Source: Daucus carota subsp. sativus
Lineage: Eukaryota > Streptophyta > Magnoliopsida > Apiales > Apiaceae
Length of the DNA stretch: 64,000 nt
Assembly: GCF_001625215.2 (NCBI RefSeq)
Contig: NC_030384.2
Location: 37,482,390-37,546,389, forward strand
Reading direction: 5' to 3'
Positions 1 through 13,500 of the stretch are shown piece by piece. The notes under the pieces are model-generated. The model was not told the DNA's origin. It did no database searches and was given only the letters and a program-made list of their open reading frames with translations. Each line of letters opens with the position of its first letter. Position 1 is the stretch's first letter. The position numbers were made by a program, and so were the translations under genes.

Positions 1-1431
1 TGACACTTAAATGGCCATAAATCAAGAAAAGATATGCTTTATTAAAGGTTTTGTCCAAGGACGTATTAGGGATTCTTAAGATTTTTCAATACGAAGTCAT
101 GTTCAATTTGGATTTAAAAAATTGTATTAGAATCTTAAGATAACTATCCCAACTGAAATATAAAATTGTCTTAAGATATTATAAGATTTTAAATTATATT
201 TAGAAATTTGTTAGTATCAGTTGTAATTATATTATCAAGGAAAATATGATGATATTTAAAGATAGATGGATTTTTAAAGTAACGGATTTTGTGATATTGT
301 TTAGTGTTTGTTTTGGCAACTTCTGGCTTTTTTCGATAAGAAATCGATTTTTACTTTTCTTCATCCAAAAACCAGAAACATTTGTCAGAAACCCCGAGAC
401 TGCTAACTTTTGTTTAAGGAACTCAACTTCTTTCCCAATCAATTTAATCACTTATATTATTTACTTTTCACTTTTATTCAATTTCTCTATTTTACGTAAT
501 AAACATTTTTTAGATTTACCCAAATGACAATGTTATTAGAAATTTTTTCGTAATTTACGGAGATTTTGAATTATGGAGTTAAAGTCTAAAAATTCTATAC
601 AAATTTTGTAATATTTTATCGTGAACCCTATGAAATCAAAATCATATATTCAATCTGACTAACAATTCACAGCTTTTAATAATATATGAGATCTAAATTA
701 TTCAACTCTCTCGTAATTAAAGATTTTAATGGGTTCAAAAAACATCTATAGATCCCTTTTTTTTCTTTTTGAGTAGAATTCATAGATTCTCATTCATTGC
801 AATTGAGTCTGGTCATCGACGAATTGCGGAATCTAACCGATGGATTTTTTCGCAAATTGAATAATCGAATCCAACAAAATTACTTGACACCAAATTGAAT
901 ATCCCCAGGCTCATATCATCAAAATCAATTTTGACGGCTAAATTTGGTTGTTAAATTTTGGTGTTGGAGTAAGAAACCAGTGAATAATTAGAATAATATA
1001 AAGCATAATTTTGATAACATAATTGAAAACTTTGCATATAGGAAAATAATTTGAAAAATAAATCATAATTTTCAATTTTCTTTTAGTATTTTTTTTTTTT
1101 GAAATAAAATAGAATGGAGTAACATATTTAACCAGAAACTTACTGAAACTGCATGTAAGATCATGTTATATAAATAGAATAAACAAATGCAAAAGCAGAT
1201 TTCGAGAATGGAAAATTTTAAATTCCAACGTGACCAGAGAATTCGAGAAGTAATTTCCAAAATTGGAGTACACAATCATTTTCTATATTCCATTCGGTAA
1301 ATAACAATCCAGAAATAAAGACAGTTAAACAATAAACAAAAGCCAGTTGAATGTTAGTTACACTCACTTTCACTTCCCCATTCTACTTCCCTTTCTTCTC
1401 TCTCGGGCCTCATTGACTCCCACGCGCCTCC
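1..1431. other. AT-rich upstream intergenic DNA
   Basis: No gene is supported here. The two opposed open frames at 227-527 overlap on opposite strands, lack homology I recognise and look like chance frames. From about 1360 to 1431 the + strand becomes rich in C and T, as expected for the leader of the gene that starts at 1432; no clear TATA box was pinned down. Confidence 0.5.
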
Positions 1432-4400
1432 ATGAGGCCGTCTTACCCACGCGCCTTCTGGCCGGCGGGAGGCGGGCTGGGAATAGCCGCAATGACTTAC
1501 ATCGGCGTTGACTACATCCGTCACATATCACCGGCATGGCACGCGCGGCTGCAGCCGGTGCTGTGGGCCCTACTCGCTTTAATCGCAATCATAAGAATAC
1601 CGTATTATAAGCACTGGTCGGTGGAGATGAGGTCGGCGGTGGTGTTCATAGCTTCAATGATATTCATGGTCGGATCACTTCTCGTTGAGATGATCACTGT
1701 TCGCTCTGTCACTGCTGTTCTTGGTCTCGATTGGCATAGGTACTCGATCCGGAGAACAGTTTTTAGCGTGAGAACATCGAAAATAATTGTTATGTTATTA
1801 TATTATTTTGTTTAAGTTGATGGTCGATTGAAATTATTTATGTGGTGATCTATAATGTTTAGATACTATTATGATATGGTATTAAGTTAGGATATATATA
1901 TATGTCTGATTTTGTCATAATTATTTGTTAATTGTTATCAGTTCAATATAGAAAACCTACTTACCTGTTTGCAATTTGATGTTAGAGATGGAAATTTAGT
2001 TGTTGTTCGTAACTGTATTGCTGTTATTTTTGTTGATGTAATGCAGACATTTTTCTGACTTCTCAAATTAGTTTGCCTAGTAAATTGTGGAGGGACATTT
2101 ATCAGATACGCAATGTTTTCCCATCAAACTGCATATATGAGTCCAGTGATCATTAGATAATAATGTTCAGTCACTACTGCCACCCATTAGCTCATAGTTA
2201 TTCTTAGATATCCTTTTAGGTGGGTTTGTGTGAAAGCTCCTGATGAATGATGATGACACAAATCGGAATTCCCTAATGCTTATAGTAGTAAAGATGGTCA
2301 AAGTTATAGGTAGTTGGCTATGGTGTAGCTACACATATCACATATGTTTAACTGAGTGAGAGATCTGCTAAGTGCTAAGCAAGCATTATTTGCAAGTAAA
2401 ACATATTCACTACTATGAACCATTTATAGCTTTATATATAGGTCTTGAAGTATGCATTGCTTACTGTTATGTGCAAAAATGTGCTTATGGTCCTGGGCCA
2501 GATCTTTGTCAAATGGGCCCCTCGAGAAATGAAGGACACGCCCTCTGATGTAGAAGGGAGGGACTCGTCTGGGTCCTAGGCCACCACGTTGGCTATGGGC
2601 TCATCTACAAGAATCCTACTTCTATTCGACTTAGGTTTCTTGCCAAGAACTATGTACGGCTTGATCCCTATAAATACAGGGTAGTAGGCACATTAAAGAG
2701 ATTGAAAGTTGAGAGCAAGGTAGCAACCCACAATCCTTTGATCTCAGCCACCTATGAACACACAACCACCACGCTCCGGCGGATTTCCCATTAAAACAAC
2801 CACCGTGATAGATCTTTATTCCGGCGACGAACCTCATCTTTGTTGATTACCAAATTTCTCCATCAACGCTTACCACACTTACCCACTCACCTTCTTGACA
2901 GAGGATTCATCAACTTTGATGTGATAGAAGTATGATGTACTTTGAATTGAAGCAAAAGCTGAGAGACTATTAAGACTAGGATCAGAGGGGAACACGTGTC
3001 ATTCTATTTTAAAAAGCTTACTCGGAACGTTTAATACAGACCTTAGAACTTAAATCACACCGACTAGGATGAGAAAATAGATAAAGGCCTACATACTTAT
3101 ATTGACTGATGTGAACAATGTTATCTCCAGAACAAAATGAATAATACCTAATGTGTCAAGGGACTCTTGAAGAAATCCAGAGTTCTGAACTGACTTGCAC
3201 TGATTTCAGATAGTTCGAGGTTTTGTTCTACTTCTACCTCTAGCTTCTATTTTTTAGCACAAAATTACATGATCCAAGGGCTAATTGTACCCAACAATGA
3301 TGCCAAAATTGCATAACTTTAGCCAGCAGAAATATTGTTTATAATGTACTCTGTGAAAGATAATTGGGTGTGACATGCACCCACATCTGTGAATGAAGCT
3401 TGCTGTGAGACCATGGTTTACTTATTATTCCTCATCCAACAAATACTACAAAATACAAATGTTCACAAATTTGAAAAGGAGATAAATTGGTGTATCCGGT
3501 TTGGTGTTAGTACATGAAATTTTTATGCATACTTTACATATAAGGACACTTGATATCTGATTAAAAAATTATGTGTCTGGCAGAAATACACCACCTCTTC
3601 CAGATACTGGCCAGTGGTTGTTGCTTGCATTGAATGAGAAACTCCCTGCAACAATTGTTCAGATATTGCGGGCTCGTATTATTGGATTGCACCATTACCT
3701 GATGCTCTTTGTGATGCTTGCTTTCTCGGTGCTATTTGGATCGATAAAAGCTCCTGGACTTGGTATTGGTGCAAGGTACATGTTCACCATGGGTATTGGG
3801 CGCCTTCTTCGAACCATCAGTTTTGGGTTTACAATTCTACCTTCACCTCGTCCCTGGTGTGCCGCATCTCGTTTCCATGTCCCTGCACATGCTAACCGGT
3901 GGGCCCAAAAATATTATGTTCCTTATGCTTCTGATGTTGATGCAATGCGAAAGCTAATTAGTCGGGATATTGCATATGGTATGCCCTCTCTTTAAGTCCC
4001 TAATATATTTATTTGTCATGCAACTCCACAGTATCTTTTTTAACATATCTAATTACATGGAAGGGAGTGTGTATAATATGTTGGGTCATACAATACAAAC
4101 AATTCATTGAAAAGTCAACTTTATTCAGCATCCAATTCCTTGTAAAACTATACTACTATTAAGTTGTGTCGAAATTTTGGTTCTTACAAGTTACCGCATT
4201 ATTTATCACTGGTTAAAAAATATATAGTTATCTGCATTCTAATATGGAAGAGAAAGCCCTAAAGTTTTACTTCCATTCTGTTCAAGTGAATCCTGGGGAA
4301 TATAAGGAAGAGTACCGTCCAGACTGGGGCTTCATGAGCTTTCTATCAGATTTCCTGCGACCTTACCCGTATGAAGGAGCATGGTATAACTTGCTCAAGA

Positions 4401-5413
4401 AAGGTGGAGGAGGTTGCAACGATCTCCTTTATAGTGGCCACATGCTTGTTGCAGTTCTCACAGCTATGGCATGGACGGTATGTACAAACTGAGTAAACTC
4501 TTCTTCCATGATCAGAATTCAACTGAACTATTGAAGTCTCTAAAAGCATTATCCGAACTGCAAAGTTTACGGTATGGACTGTAAAGAATGTTGATGAAGA
4601 CAACATACTAATTATCCAGTCTTGAGTTCGTGCAAATTCTTTGATGCCTGTCAGGATACTAGAATTTTGTTTCAGATGATGATTTTGTTGCAAATGACAT
4701 GTTTGGGATTATAAAAAAAAATGGATGTAAATATTATCGTCCTTTAAAAACTCAATTCATGTCATTTTAAATGAATTCCTTGTTTCCAAAACTCTGCATT
4801 GTAATTAATATTGAACCAAAAGTTGAAAGTACAGCAGAGTCAAAGGTTGGGCAACTTATTGCCAAAAAGATTTTAATGTTAAGACCATCATTTTCTTCTG
4901 TGTTATTATCCTATAGATATTCATATAGCATTCAAGAACCAATGTTAGTGGAAAGCTGTTCAATTATTCTCAAATGCAGCAATTCTACGTGTTCATCTTC
5001 CCTGTTTGATTATTTTCCAGGAAGCGTACGGAGGCTATAGCTCGGCTTTTATATGGATGCTTGTACTACACAGTGCCCAGAGAGAAGTGAGGGAACACCA
5101 CCATTACAGTGTGGATTGTATTGTAGCTATGTACGTTGGCATTCTCTTGTGGAGGATGACTAGTTTTCTATGGTCAATCAAGGATGCATCAAGAGGTAGA
5201 AGGTTAGAGAAACTTGAGATGATTCAGGGTAGATTGACTCAAGCTGCAAAAGATGGTGATGTAGATGAAGTGAGGGCTCTCCTTGAAGGGGTTGAAACGA
5301 GCAGCGAAGAGAACCATAACAAGGGCAGAGCAATGCAGTTGTTTGCTGTTGGTACCATATTTACTTCCCTTACCATTGTGCTTCTGGCCTTCACATTGTT
5401 GAGTGATGGATGA
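1432..5413 (+). CDS. Sphingomyelin-synthase-family membrane protein (PAP2-like), four exons
   Basis: Exons 1432-1739, 3584-3978, 4287-4477 and 5021-5413 join in frame to 428 aa. The protein is multi-pass, with hydrophobic stretches in exon 1, around HHYLMLFVMLAFSVLFGS in exon 2, and at the C-terminus. It carries the lipid phosphotransferase pair of motifs: CNDLLYSGH (His286) and HHHYSVD (His326, Asp330), the expected His-His-Asp triad. The family transfers a phospho-headgroup to ceramide in Golgi or plasma membrane; plant inositol-phosphorylceramide synthases are relatives. The match I recall is Arabidopsis At1g43580, annotated as sphingomyelin synthetase family and of similar length. It is longer than the roughly 300-aa plant IPC synthases, so the actual substrate is not settled. 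The start is the first in-frame ATG after a pyrimidine-rich leader. Intron 1 is 1.84 kb and holds a retroelement remnant. The nearest gene downstream is convergent. Confidence 0.88.
2466..2880 (+). mobile_element. LTR-retrotransposon remnant in intron 1 of the SMS-like gene
   Basis: The stretch is GC-richer than the surrounding intron. It has a TATA-like CCTATAAATACAGG at 2667-2680 and then a leader-like segment rich in CCACC and CCGGCG, ending near 2865 with TACCAAATTTCTCCATCAAC. This resembles the promoter and 3' end of a plant Ty3/gypsy LTR. No matching second LTR, target duplication or coding domain was found, so it is a fragment or solo LTR. The ends are approximate. Confidence 0.4.
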
Positions 5414-6348
5414 TTCGTATCCTTCAGTTCTTCCAATGTACTGTTGTCTGTCAATTGCTGAGTTCTGCAAGTCTTCAACTGAATTGTTGTGGGTTGGTAT
5501 CTTGTTCTTGCAGTTTTTTCACCTTCTGTTTCTTCTTGCTGCAAAGTTTCCTTTAAATTTGTTGTTGTCAGTTTTTAACTACTAGCTTACTGTACCCGAT
5601 TGAAAGAACTTATATGTTGTACTTTTACAGTTGAGTTATACGAGCTAGTATGACATAGGTTTATACAAATTATCTTCTTGTGTTTGCGGATAGTTCAAAT
5701 GATGTGAAATATCGAGGGAGATTACAGATATAGGTATTACATGAATTATCAATGCACAAAATTAGTAAGAAATTGTTGGTCCTTGCATTTCAGTATCGTG
5801 GTACGAAGAGCGTATGTTAATTAGGTGTACTAATGGTTGAAGCACAAGTCTAGAAAATCTGGCCTTGCTAAATGCTTTTTGTTTCATTGATGTAGTCCTG
5901 CATAGAGTCTGCAAACTTCTGCAGAGTGCGTTTATGACAAGTAGTTGAGAAATCTGTTTGCTAGTGAAAAAGTACAGTACTGATCCGATCCCAATTACTC
6001 TACAGTAGTGATCTGATCCCAGTAGATCTAACATCAAGTTTAATCAATTACTAACGATTTCTTAGTTTCTTGGAAAATGTGTATTACTTGTACTCACATA
6101 GGAGTATTTCTGTTTTGAGTTTGGCTGAAATGCTAAGATTGAAGCTAGTCCTCAGTTTTTCCCGGGCAAAAACTGAACCCTGAAATTGAAAAATGCTGCA
6201 TTGACTATTGAGATTGAGATTCTGTACTATTGAAAAATGCCATTGAACTATGACCTCTGCATAAAATTTATCAGCATTTTGAACGGAAGCAGATGCAGTG
6301 AAGATTAATTGGTATACTGAAGCAGAATCATGGCAACCTCCTTTTGTG
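5414..6348. other. 3' flank of the SMS-like gene
   Basis: The first few hundred bases are T-rich and plausibly 3' UTR. Nothing else is recognised before the MITE at 6351. Confidence 0.4.
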
Positions 6349-6350
6349 TA

Positions 6351-6604
6351 CTCCCTCTGTTTGAGCCAATTCTTTATGTTTGGTTTGGAAACAGAAGTTA
6401 AGAAATATATATAAAGTGGGTGAAGTGGTGGTATTCATTTATTTTTAATGTTTAATGTATAAAAGGGAGATAGTAGAATAAAGTAGTGTGAAAAGGATAA
6501 AAACGGGAATTTTGATAATTTTTGAAATGTAAAAATTAGAAGGAAACCGTAAAGAAATGGTTGGGACAGTGAGATTATAAGACTTTGGTTTGGGACAAAG
6601 GGAG
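6351..6604. mobile_element. Stowaway-type MITE 1
   Basis: A 254-bp element with terminal inverted repeats CTCCCTCTGTTTGAGCC and, at the other end, TTTGGGACAAAGGGAG. It is flanked on both sides by TA (6349-6350, 6605-6606), the Tc1/mariner target duplication. It has no coding capacity. Confidence 0.8.
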
Positions 6605-6787
6605 TATCAGACTATAGCAGGCCGCAGGGCAACGTATCTATAAGGATCTGATCCTCGTCCAATAGTCAAGAGTTACAGCCATTAACTATTTAATGGTACT
6701 GGTTAAAAGATTTTTTGTTTTGCCTATAATCTCTGTTTTTTTAAAGTTACCTACTTAAAAAATGTCAACTCTGTTTTTTAAACGATA

Positions 6788-7042
6788 CTCCCTCCATCAC
6801 ATAATACTTTTTTCATCTGTCCTTTTCACGTTTGCCAACGCATACTTTTGATCGTTAATATCTTTAATTTTGTATTAGTAGTAGATATACAACTTCACTG
6901 TATTAAAGTACTCATGAATACGGATTCAACAAGATCACTCATTAACATATTTAATTTTATAAATTGGACGTAAATTAATAATTTGTCTCAAGTTGTGAAT
7001 AGTACCGAATATGAAAAGAAAAGTAAAAAGGAACGGAAGGAG
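6788..7042. mobile_element. Stowaway-type MITE 2
   Basis: A 255-bp element beginning CTCCCTCCATCAC and ending GGAACGGAAGGAG, flanked by TA at 6786-6787 and 7043-7044. It is the second Stowaway copy within 700 bp. Confidence 0.78.
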
Positions 7043-7044
7043 TA

Positions 7045-8373
7045 ACATACTATAGCCTAAAAAGTTAGCTGACAGATGAAAAAATCTCGTTTGTAGAGGC
7101 CAAATTTTCATTCAACCAAGAGTGGGTTGAGTTACTTGATGAGTTAAATATAAGTTGTACGAAATATTAAAACAGAAGTACTGGATTTGAACCCGAAATC
7201 AATATGCAAAATGTTAAAACAGAAATATTGAGATTTGAATCAGTAATCAATATGCAAAATGTTAAAACATAAATAAATGAGTTCGTTATAAAAGAATGAA
7301 ACCCATAAACGAAACTCATAATCTAAATCCGAATCAAAAAATCTTTTATGTAGATAACTAACTTATCATTTAATTACGTTAATATAATATATTTACCAAC
7401 CTACTAACTAATTATATTAGTGTAATATTAGTTAATTACATTAGTGTGCGTGTAAGTACAATATAGATATGTATTTGAATTAGAAAGAAAGTTTTTTATA
7501 AATTATTTGTTTTAATGATACATTATACGTGCGAAAATATAATCCAAAACTAGAAAATGTATTTTAAGTGAGCTTATTTGAATGTACACTTATTTAATAA
7601 ATAATTGACTCAATTTTGATAAAAAAAAATAAGTTGGTGAAGTTAAATAAAGAGTAGTGCTACGAATCCCAGATTGTTTTTCTTTTTTTCCAAATGACAT
7701 GATAGAGATTACTAATTTTAATTGGGTGGTTGTGCATACACAGGAGGAAGTCAACTAGATTTAGAAAAAAAATGTGAATTTTTTGAGATACTTAGCATTT
7801 TTCTTAAATAAATTATTTATTATAATAATCTTAACTACAATAAATACGACATACGAAACATCCAAATAAAAAACTGGTTCATGCAAAATGAAATAAATAA
7901 ATATGACACGCGAGACATCCAAATAAAAAATCGATTCAGATAAAATAGGACGGAGAGAAAAACGTTGATTTTGCTTGTTAAAATAACGAAGGTCCTTCTC
8001 GTGCCGTCTAAATCAAAAATAAGATGTCCTCCGAAAGAGAAAACACTAGCCACGTATACCGTATACGCATATGCATACGATGACAACAGCGAACAGAACA
8101 CATGCACGGAACTTAACTTATCATTTCATCGATCAAGAATGACAACACAGTTAACCATGTCTGACATTTTACAGCCCCATTACTAAAGATAAAGAAACAA
8201 CAAACGGCTATCCCTTTTATTCATCAAACTTTTGAACCTCTTTATCTCTCTCTCTCTCTCTCTTAAGTCTTATCCCCACATTATTTAATTTAGGCAAACA
8301 AAAAATAAAAAATGTGAATTTAAAAAGGCAAAAATAAAAGAAGAAAAAAGTAACCATAATTTTTTTTTTCTTT
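7045..8373. other. Intergenic DNA between convergent genes
   Basis: Very AT-rich. Around 7160-7280 a segment of about 60 bp containing ATCAATATGCAAAATGTTAAA is imperfectly repeated in tandem. A short TC run lies near 8240-8262. The part next to 8373 should include the 3' UTR of the trihelix gene on the - strand. No gene supported. Confidence 0.45.
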
Positions 8374-10524
8374 TCAAAATCCCTGTGAAGATGCTGGCTG
8401 CTTGTTTGGCACAATCTCGTACCCTGCTCCGGTATCATCATCATCCTCGCCGTCTTCTTCGTCACCTTCGTTGAAGTTATCGTTGTTCTCGCTTTCGGGG
8501 TCCTCCATTTCTGTGTCCTGTTGCTGCTGGCGGTGCTGCTGGAGAGGCCATTGTTGTTCAGGCTGCACTATATTGGGAAGCATAGGAGTGCTGGCTGACC
8601 CATGTGATAGTTTAGATTTTTCTTTGTACAATGCATCTAGCTGGTGGAAATAAGGGCATGTTTTAGCATCTTCGGGTCTTTTCTTGTTGCTCTCTTTTAC
8701 CTTCTTGTAGTACTTATTGATGTTCTCCCACTTCTCCTTGCACCTCTTTGCGTTACGATTGTATCCCATTCTCCGCATTCCAGCTGAAATGTCCTCCCAT
8801 AATGGTCCCTTTGGACTTGTCTCATTGTACTTGTTGTCGAGGTCTTTTCTTAGAAGGATTAGTGCTTCAATTTCAGCTTTAGGCCACCTGGATGGAGCTG
8901 GGGGTTGAAGATTGTCAGTGCCACCGCGGCTACTTTGTGGCTGCGGTGGTGCTACTGCTGGAGTTGATGGTTGTGGTTGTGGTTGCGGTTGTGGAATCAC
9001 GAGTTGTTGTGGGATTGGTGGTGGTGGTGGCGGTGGTTGTGATGGCTGAACTAGAGGTTGAATTTGTAACTGTAATTGCTGAAGCTGAGGTATAGTGATG
9101 GGGTTTGAGGAAGGATTTTTTTGTTGATCTGATATCTTCTGCAAGAATTCAAGGACAGCAGCGTCTTTAGCAGCAGCCATGGATCTTTCTTGGACTAATA
9201 ACTCATGCTCTCTGTTGATTCTAGTCATTTCTTGCACTCTCCAAGCCTCTTCTCTGATCATTCTATCCCGTTCCCTTTTCTCCAATTCATCCAAAAACTT
9301 CTTCTCCAATTCCTCCTGCTTCTTGATCACTTCTCCCATCAAGCCCTCAAAAAAGTCCTTCCATTTACTCTTCCTCTTTCGCTTCCTCTCTCCACGTTGC
9401 TCGTCTGAAGAAGTAGACGAGGATGAAAATGTTGAATTGGAGAGACTAACCATGTTAAAGGATGGAACATCCCCAACTCGAATTGAAGGGATCGGATTTG
9501 TAGACATGTTGAGAGTGCTTGCTATGGGGCTTGGGGTCGATGAAACAGTACTAGTCGGAATAGTCTGTGTAGTCGTATTGAGTAACATTGATGAAGTGGC
9601 TACAATTCGAGCAGGTTGTGAGGAGGATTGAGTATCCAATGCTTGTAACTCATCAAAAAAGCGATAGGTTTTGCCATCCGGCTTTGTAGTCCGGCCATCT
9701 TTGGTTCTTTTATTGTACTTGTAAACATTCTCAAACTTCTCTCTACATTTCTTGGCACTTCTATTATATCCGAGCTCAGCTAGTTTCCTGGACATCACAC
9801 ATTTCTTGTGTTTTTAACCATTCATCATAAATCAAATTACCAATAAAACAATACCTCTAGTTTAACCCAAACATAAAATATAATCATAAAACATTTATAC
9901 TTAACACCATATATATCAACACAACATATCACACAAACTTTATGCAACCGAAAGTCTAGATCAAGCACAAATTCAATACTTGGCATCGTGAAATGATACT
10001 AGTGAAATAATATGTCTTTGTAAATTCAATAGCTTCCTATCTAGCTAAAATTTGTTGCGTGAATTGGGAAAGAATGCTAGAGAAAACTTAACAAAAGAAA
10101 ATTGCCCAAAACTGCAATTTCGAATTCAGCAAAAGTGCTGAATTTGGTAGGTACAACCAAAAATACATCCTCTTTACACCCTTAAAAAACTTCAGCTTTT
10201 CAAATTAAAACGCCACAGATCTCAAATTCAGGAAAATAAAAAAACAAACACCACCATGTAAAAATAATAAACATACCCGGAAACTTGTTGCCATAATGGT
10301 CCTTTAAGACTCGAATCTCTGAACTCCGCATCCATTTCAGATCGTATCTTCAACAGCGCTATAGTCTCTTGTTTCGGCCACCTGTTTCCGCCACTGCTGC
10401 CGGAAGTCCTCTCACTCTCTTCACCGCCACCTCCGCCGCCTTCTTCCTCCACTTCCATCGCTGGTGCACCGCCAATTCCCGCAAATCCCGGCGGAGGTGG
10501 AGGTGGTGAAGCTCCGTGCAGCAT
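8374..10524 (-). CDS. GT-2-like trihelix transcription factor (DF1/GTL1 type)
   Basis: Exon 1 (10524-10277) and exon 2 (9787-8374) join to 553 aa. There are two trihelix DNA-binding domains. The N-terminal one spans about residues 47-133 (NRWPKQETIALLKIRSEMD, split by the intron). The C-terminal one spans about 382-469 (SRWPKAEIEALILLRKDL). Between them lie a basic KRKRKSKWKDFFEGLM segment, a charged coiled coil at about 239-301 and a Gln/Pro-rich stretch at about 316-369. The tail is strongly acidic. This double-trihelix plan defines the GT-2 subfamily, nuclear regulators that bind GT elements and control growth; Arabidopsis DF1 (At1g76880) is the closest I recall. The splice junction gives V-S-G-K where many relatives have V-S-R-K. 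The start is the first ATG, giving a Pro/Gly-rich N-terminus. Confidence 0.92.
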
Positions 10525-13500
10525 CTTGAAGATGTAACTTAAAGCAAAAAAGTAAGTAATAAAATATATATAGATTTAAAAACGGTACTTATAAGTGATT
10601 ACTTTAGCTAGCAAGTGTGTAGGTGTACTATATGTGGGTGTGTGTATGTAGAGTACAGTATTAATCAAGCAGAAATGATGGTGAATTGTGTGTGTTTTTA
10701 TGAAGAGATGGTGTGTGAGAGTGTGGGGGAGAATTTAATATTATTATAATTCGGTGGGATCTGCCTGTCAAATCTCACAAGTTACAAACTCATAAATATA
10801 TGGACAGATATTATCTTTTTCTTTTTTATTTTTCTTTACTCATTTTATTAGTTGTTATCTTTGAGTACGATTATTGTTAACTCTTTTTTTCTTTCTTCCT
10901 TTTTTTTTACTCAATTGTTAAGAGATTGGAAAAGTAAGTATCCGCCCAAAAAAGCCACCTCATCGACTTTTGTTCTTTTTCAGAAAATAAATTTAGATAT
11001 CTATCGGATTATCTATTCATCTACAGGACGCAACTTCTAATTTTTTTTGAATATCTAGATCCTACGAGAGAGATTATTGAGAGATGAGTGTTAATAAAAA
11101 AAATATATATATACTTGCCTCGGGTAGTTGGGATTCTCTAAGGTCAAATATCTTGTGGCTAGCATTAATGTTTGTTTTTATTTAAAATCGAATTTTGAAA
11201 CACAAAATAGAACCATCTGTTAAGTAATAATATTATTTATTTATAAATAGCTTTTGTTTATTAAATTAAAATTGAGTATTGATCCCACCGGGTGTTTTTT
11301 GGTAGGGTAATGCTAAGAAATATCAAAATGTTTCCACCATTATAAAAAAATAGTCATTTTCATTATCTACATGTATTTTAAGTCGTAAAACAAAATATTT
11401 TTATATATTAGTTTTCATGTTTTTGTTTTATAAATAAAATAAAAATTATTAAACTTTTAATAAAAATATTGAAAAATAATATTTAGAAATATATTTTGTT
11501 TTGGCACCTCAAGTTACATATTAAAAATCAAAGTGACTATTATTTTGGAATGAAGAGATTGTATCTCGAAATATGTACCAAAAGATACATGGCATGTATT
11601 AACTTTTGATGTTTCATGTGTATGCAGGGGTCCATTGTATTTATAAGGACAAAATTAATAAACAAATTGACAACTCATATTTTGAAAAAGTTTTGGAATT
11701 TTGTTTTGGGTGTTCCAGCGTTAGAACAAGTCCAACAGCGGTTACGAATGATAATCGAGTCAGATCGGGTCAGGTTTATTTTAAAATCCCGATCCAAACC
11801 AAAACTCGAAATATACCTGAAAATGAATACTTGACACGATCTAATGGACTTCGAATTTAATTCGGACATATTCGAAATTCGAAATTTGTTTTATTGGATA
11901 TCTGAAATCCGAAACCTGAACCCAAAATCTGAAAATATTTATAATTATAAATTTACAAGCACTAGAAATCCCTGAACCCAAAATTCGAAAAATATTTATA
12001 ATAATAAATTTACAAGCATCGGAAATCGAACACGTGATGCGCTGAGGAAGATGAATTTTAATGTTCCAACTTCAACCATCAAACCACGATATTAGGTTGG
12101 TTTATATATGCATAACTAATATTTTATTTATCAACTCAATTAACAATATTTATTAATAAAAAATATTTTATTCATCATATCATCCGTTTGAATTATACTA
12201 TAATTTAATTATACTGAATTTTATCATTAGAAAATTTCTAAGTATGTGTGTGTGTAATATTATTTATAATATTATATATATAATATTATTATCCCGATTT
12301 GTTTGGGTTTCGGGTTAATATAGATTTCGGAAGGCATACCTAAATTCAAATCCAATTTCAAATTCAAAAAACTGTGTTTGATAAATTCAAAATTTTGAAT
12401 TTGGAATCAGGTATTCATCGGATCGGATTATTTTAACTTCCCTAGATAATGTCATGAACCAAAGTTTAAGACATCTGGTGAAAAGAAAAGAGTGCTCCGG
12501 CAATATCTTAAAAGATGTCTTAAAACAACATACCAGTACCTTACTTTTAAGACACAATCATATTTATATTAAACCATTTTTATAAATAAAAATATTAATT
12601 TATTTCAATTTTAATATATGTCTCTGTTCTTATCATTTCTCTACCTTCAAATTATAATTCAAATATACTATATTTATTTACAATTATGGAATACATTATA
12701 TTTAATACAACAAATTATAAAACATGTCGGTGAAGTTTATGTATTCTAAATCAATAGAATATTACTTTTTAATATATTTATACGATATTTTCTTTCTTAG
12801 TTTCAAAATTTGTGTAATTATATATACAGACATGGCTGGCCCTGGGCCTGTATTTTTCTACGATATCAAAATTTGACCGACATATATAATATTTATAATA
12901 TGTTTAAGTGTCTTATAAAAAATAAAAAAATGGTAAATTTTATAAAGTTACTCATGCGATGCCATAAGATTTTTCGAATTTCGAGATTTTAATTATTTTA
13001 ACATTTTCGAATAATATACTTGTCAAATTTGAGAAAATGATAAAACTGGCCTTTTTCCTCACAAATTATCCAGCTGAATTAATGTATATATGGAATAGTA
13101 TTATGAAATGGTCTTAGAAACATATACGACGATGAAGATTGAAGTCGGGAGCTGCAGATGCCAACGATGGGGATGGAAGAAGTGCAGTGTTTCTTGACTG
13201 TCGATCTCAAACATCCAAAGTGATAAATACCGATTAAAAGCAAGCCGGCCCACGTAGGTCAGCTTTTGCTTTTTACCCACCCGTCTTCTCATGCAAATAA
13301 GCCCAAATCGGTTTCACGATTTTGTCACTTCATAATTGATTACATTTACACTCCAGTTGGGTTAAGTATGACGTGTTCGGATTTTATTTTATTTTTTGTT
13401 TGACGAATGACTTGTTCGGATTTTATATAAATGATATATTATTATTTCACTATTTAAAATAATTTAATTAAAAAAAGTATATAATACATTCAAAGGAATA

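Noticed and set aside
4346..5544. Several - strand frames of 88-115 codons
   Set aside because: They lie opposite conserved exons and intron 3 of the SMS-like gene and resemble no known protein.
7170..7250. TTTGAACCCGAAATC and TTTGAATCAG, resembling a tRNA T-loop
   Set aside because: No matching acceptor or D stems; it is an imperfect local duplication.
9179..9631. 150-codon open frame on the + strand
   Set aside because: Antisense of the trihelix coding exon, with no homology I know; the - strand protein has two conserved DNA-binding domains and explains the region.
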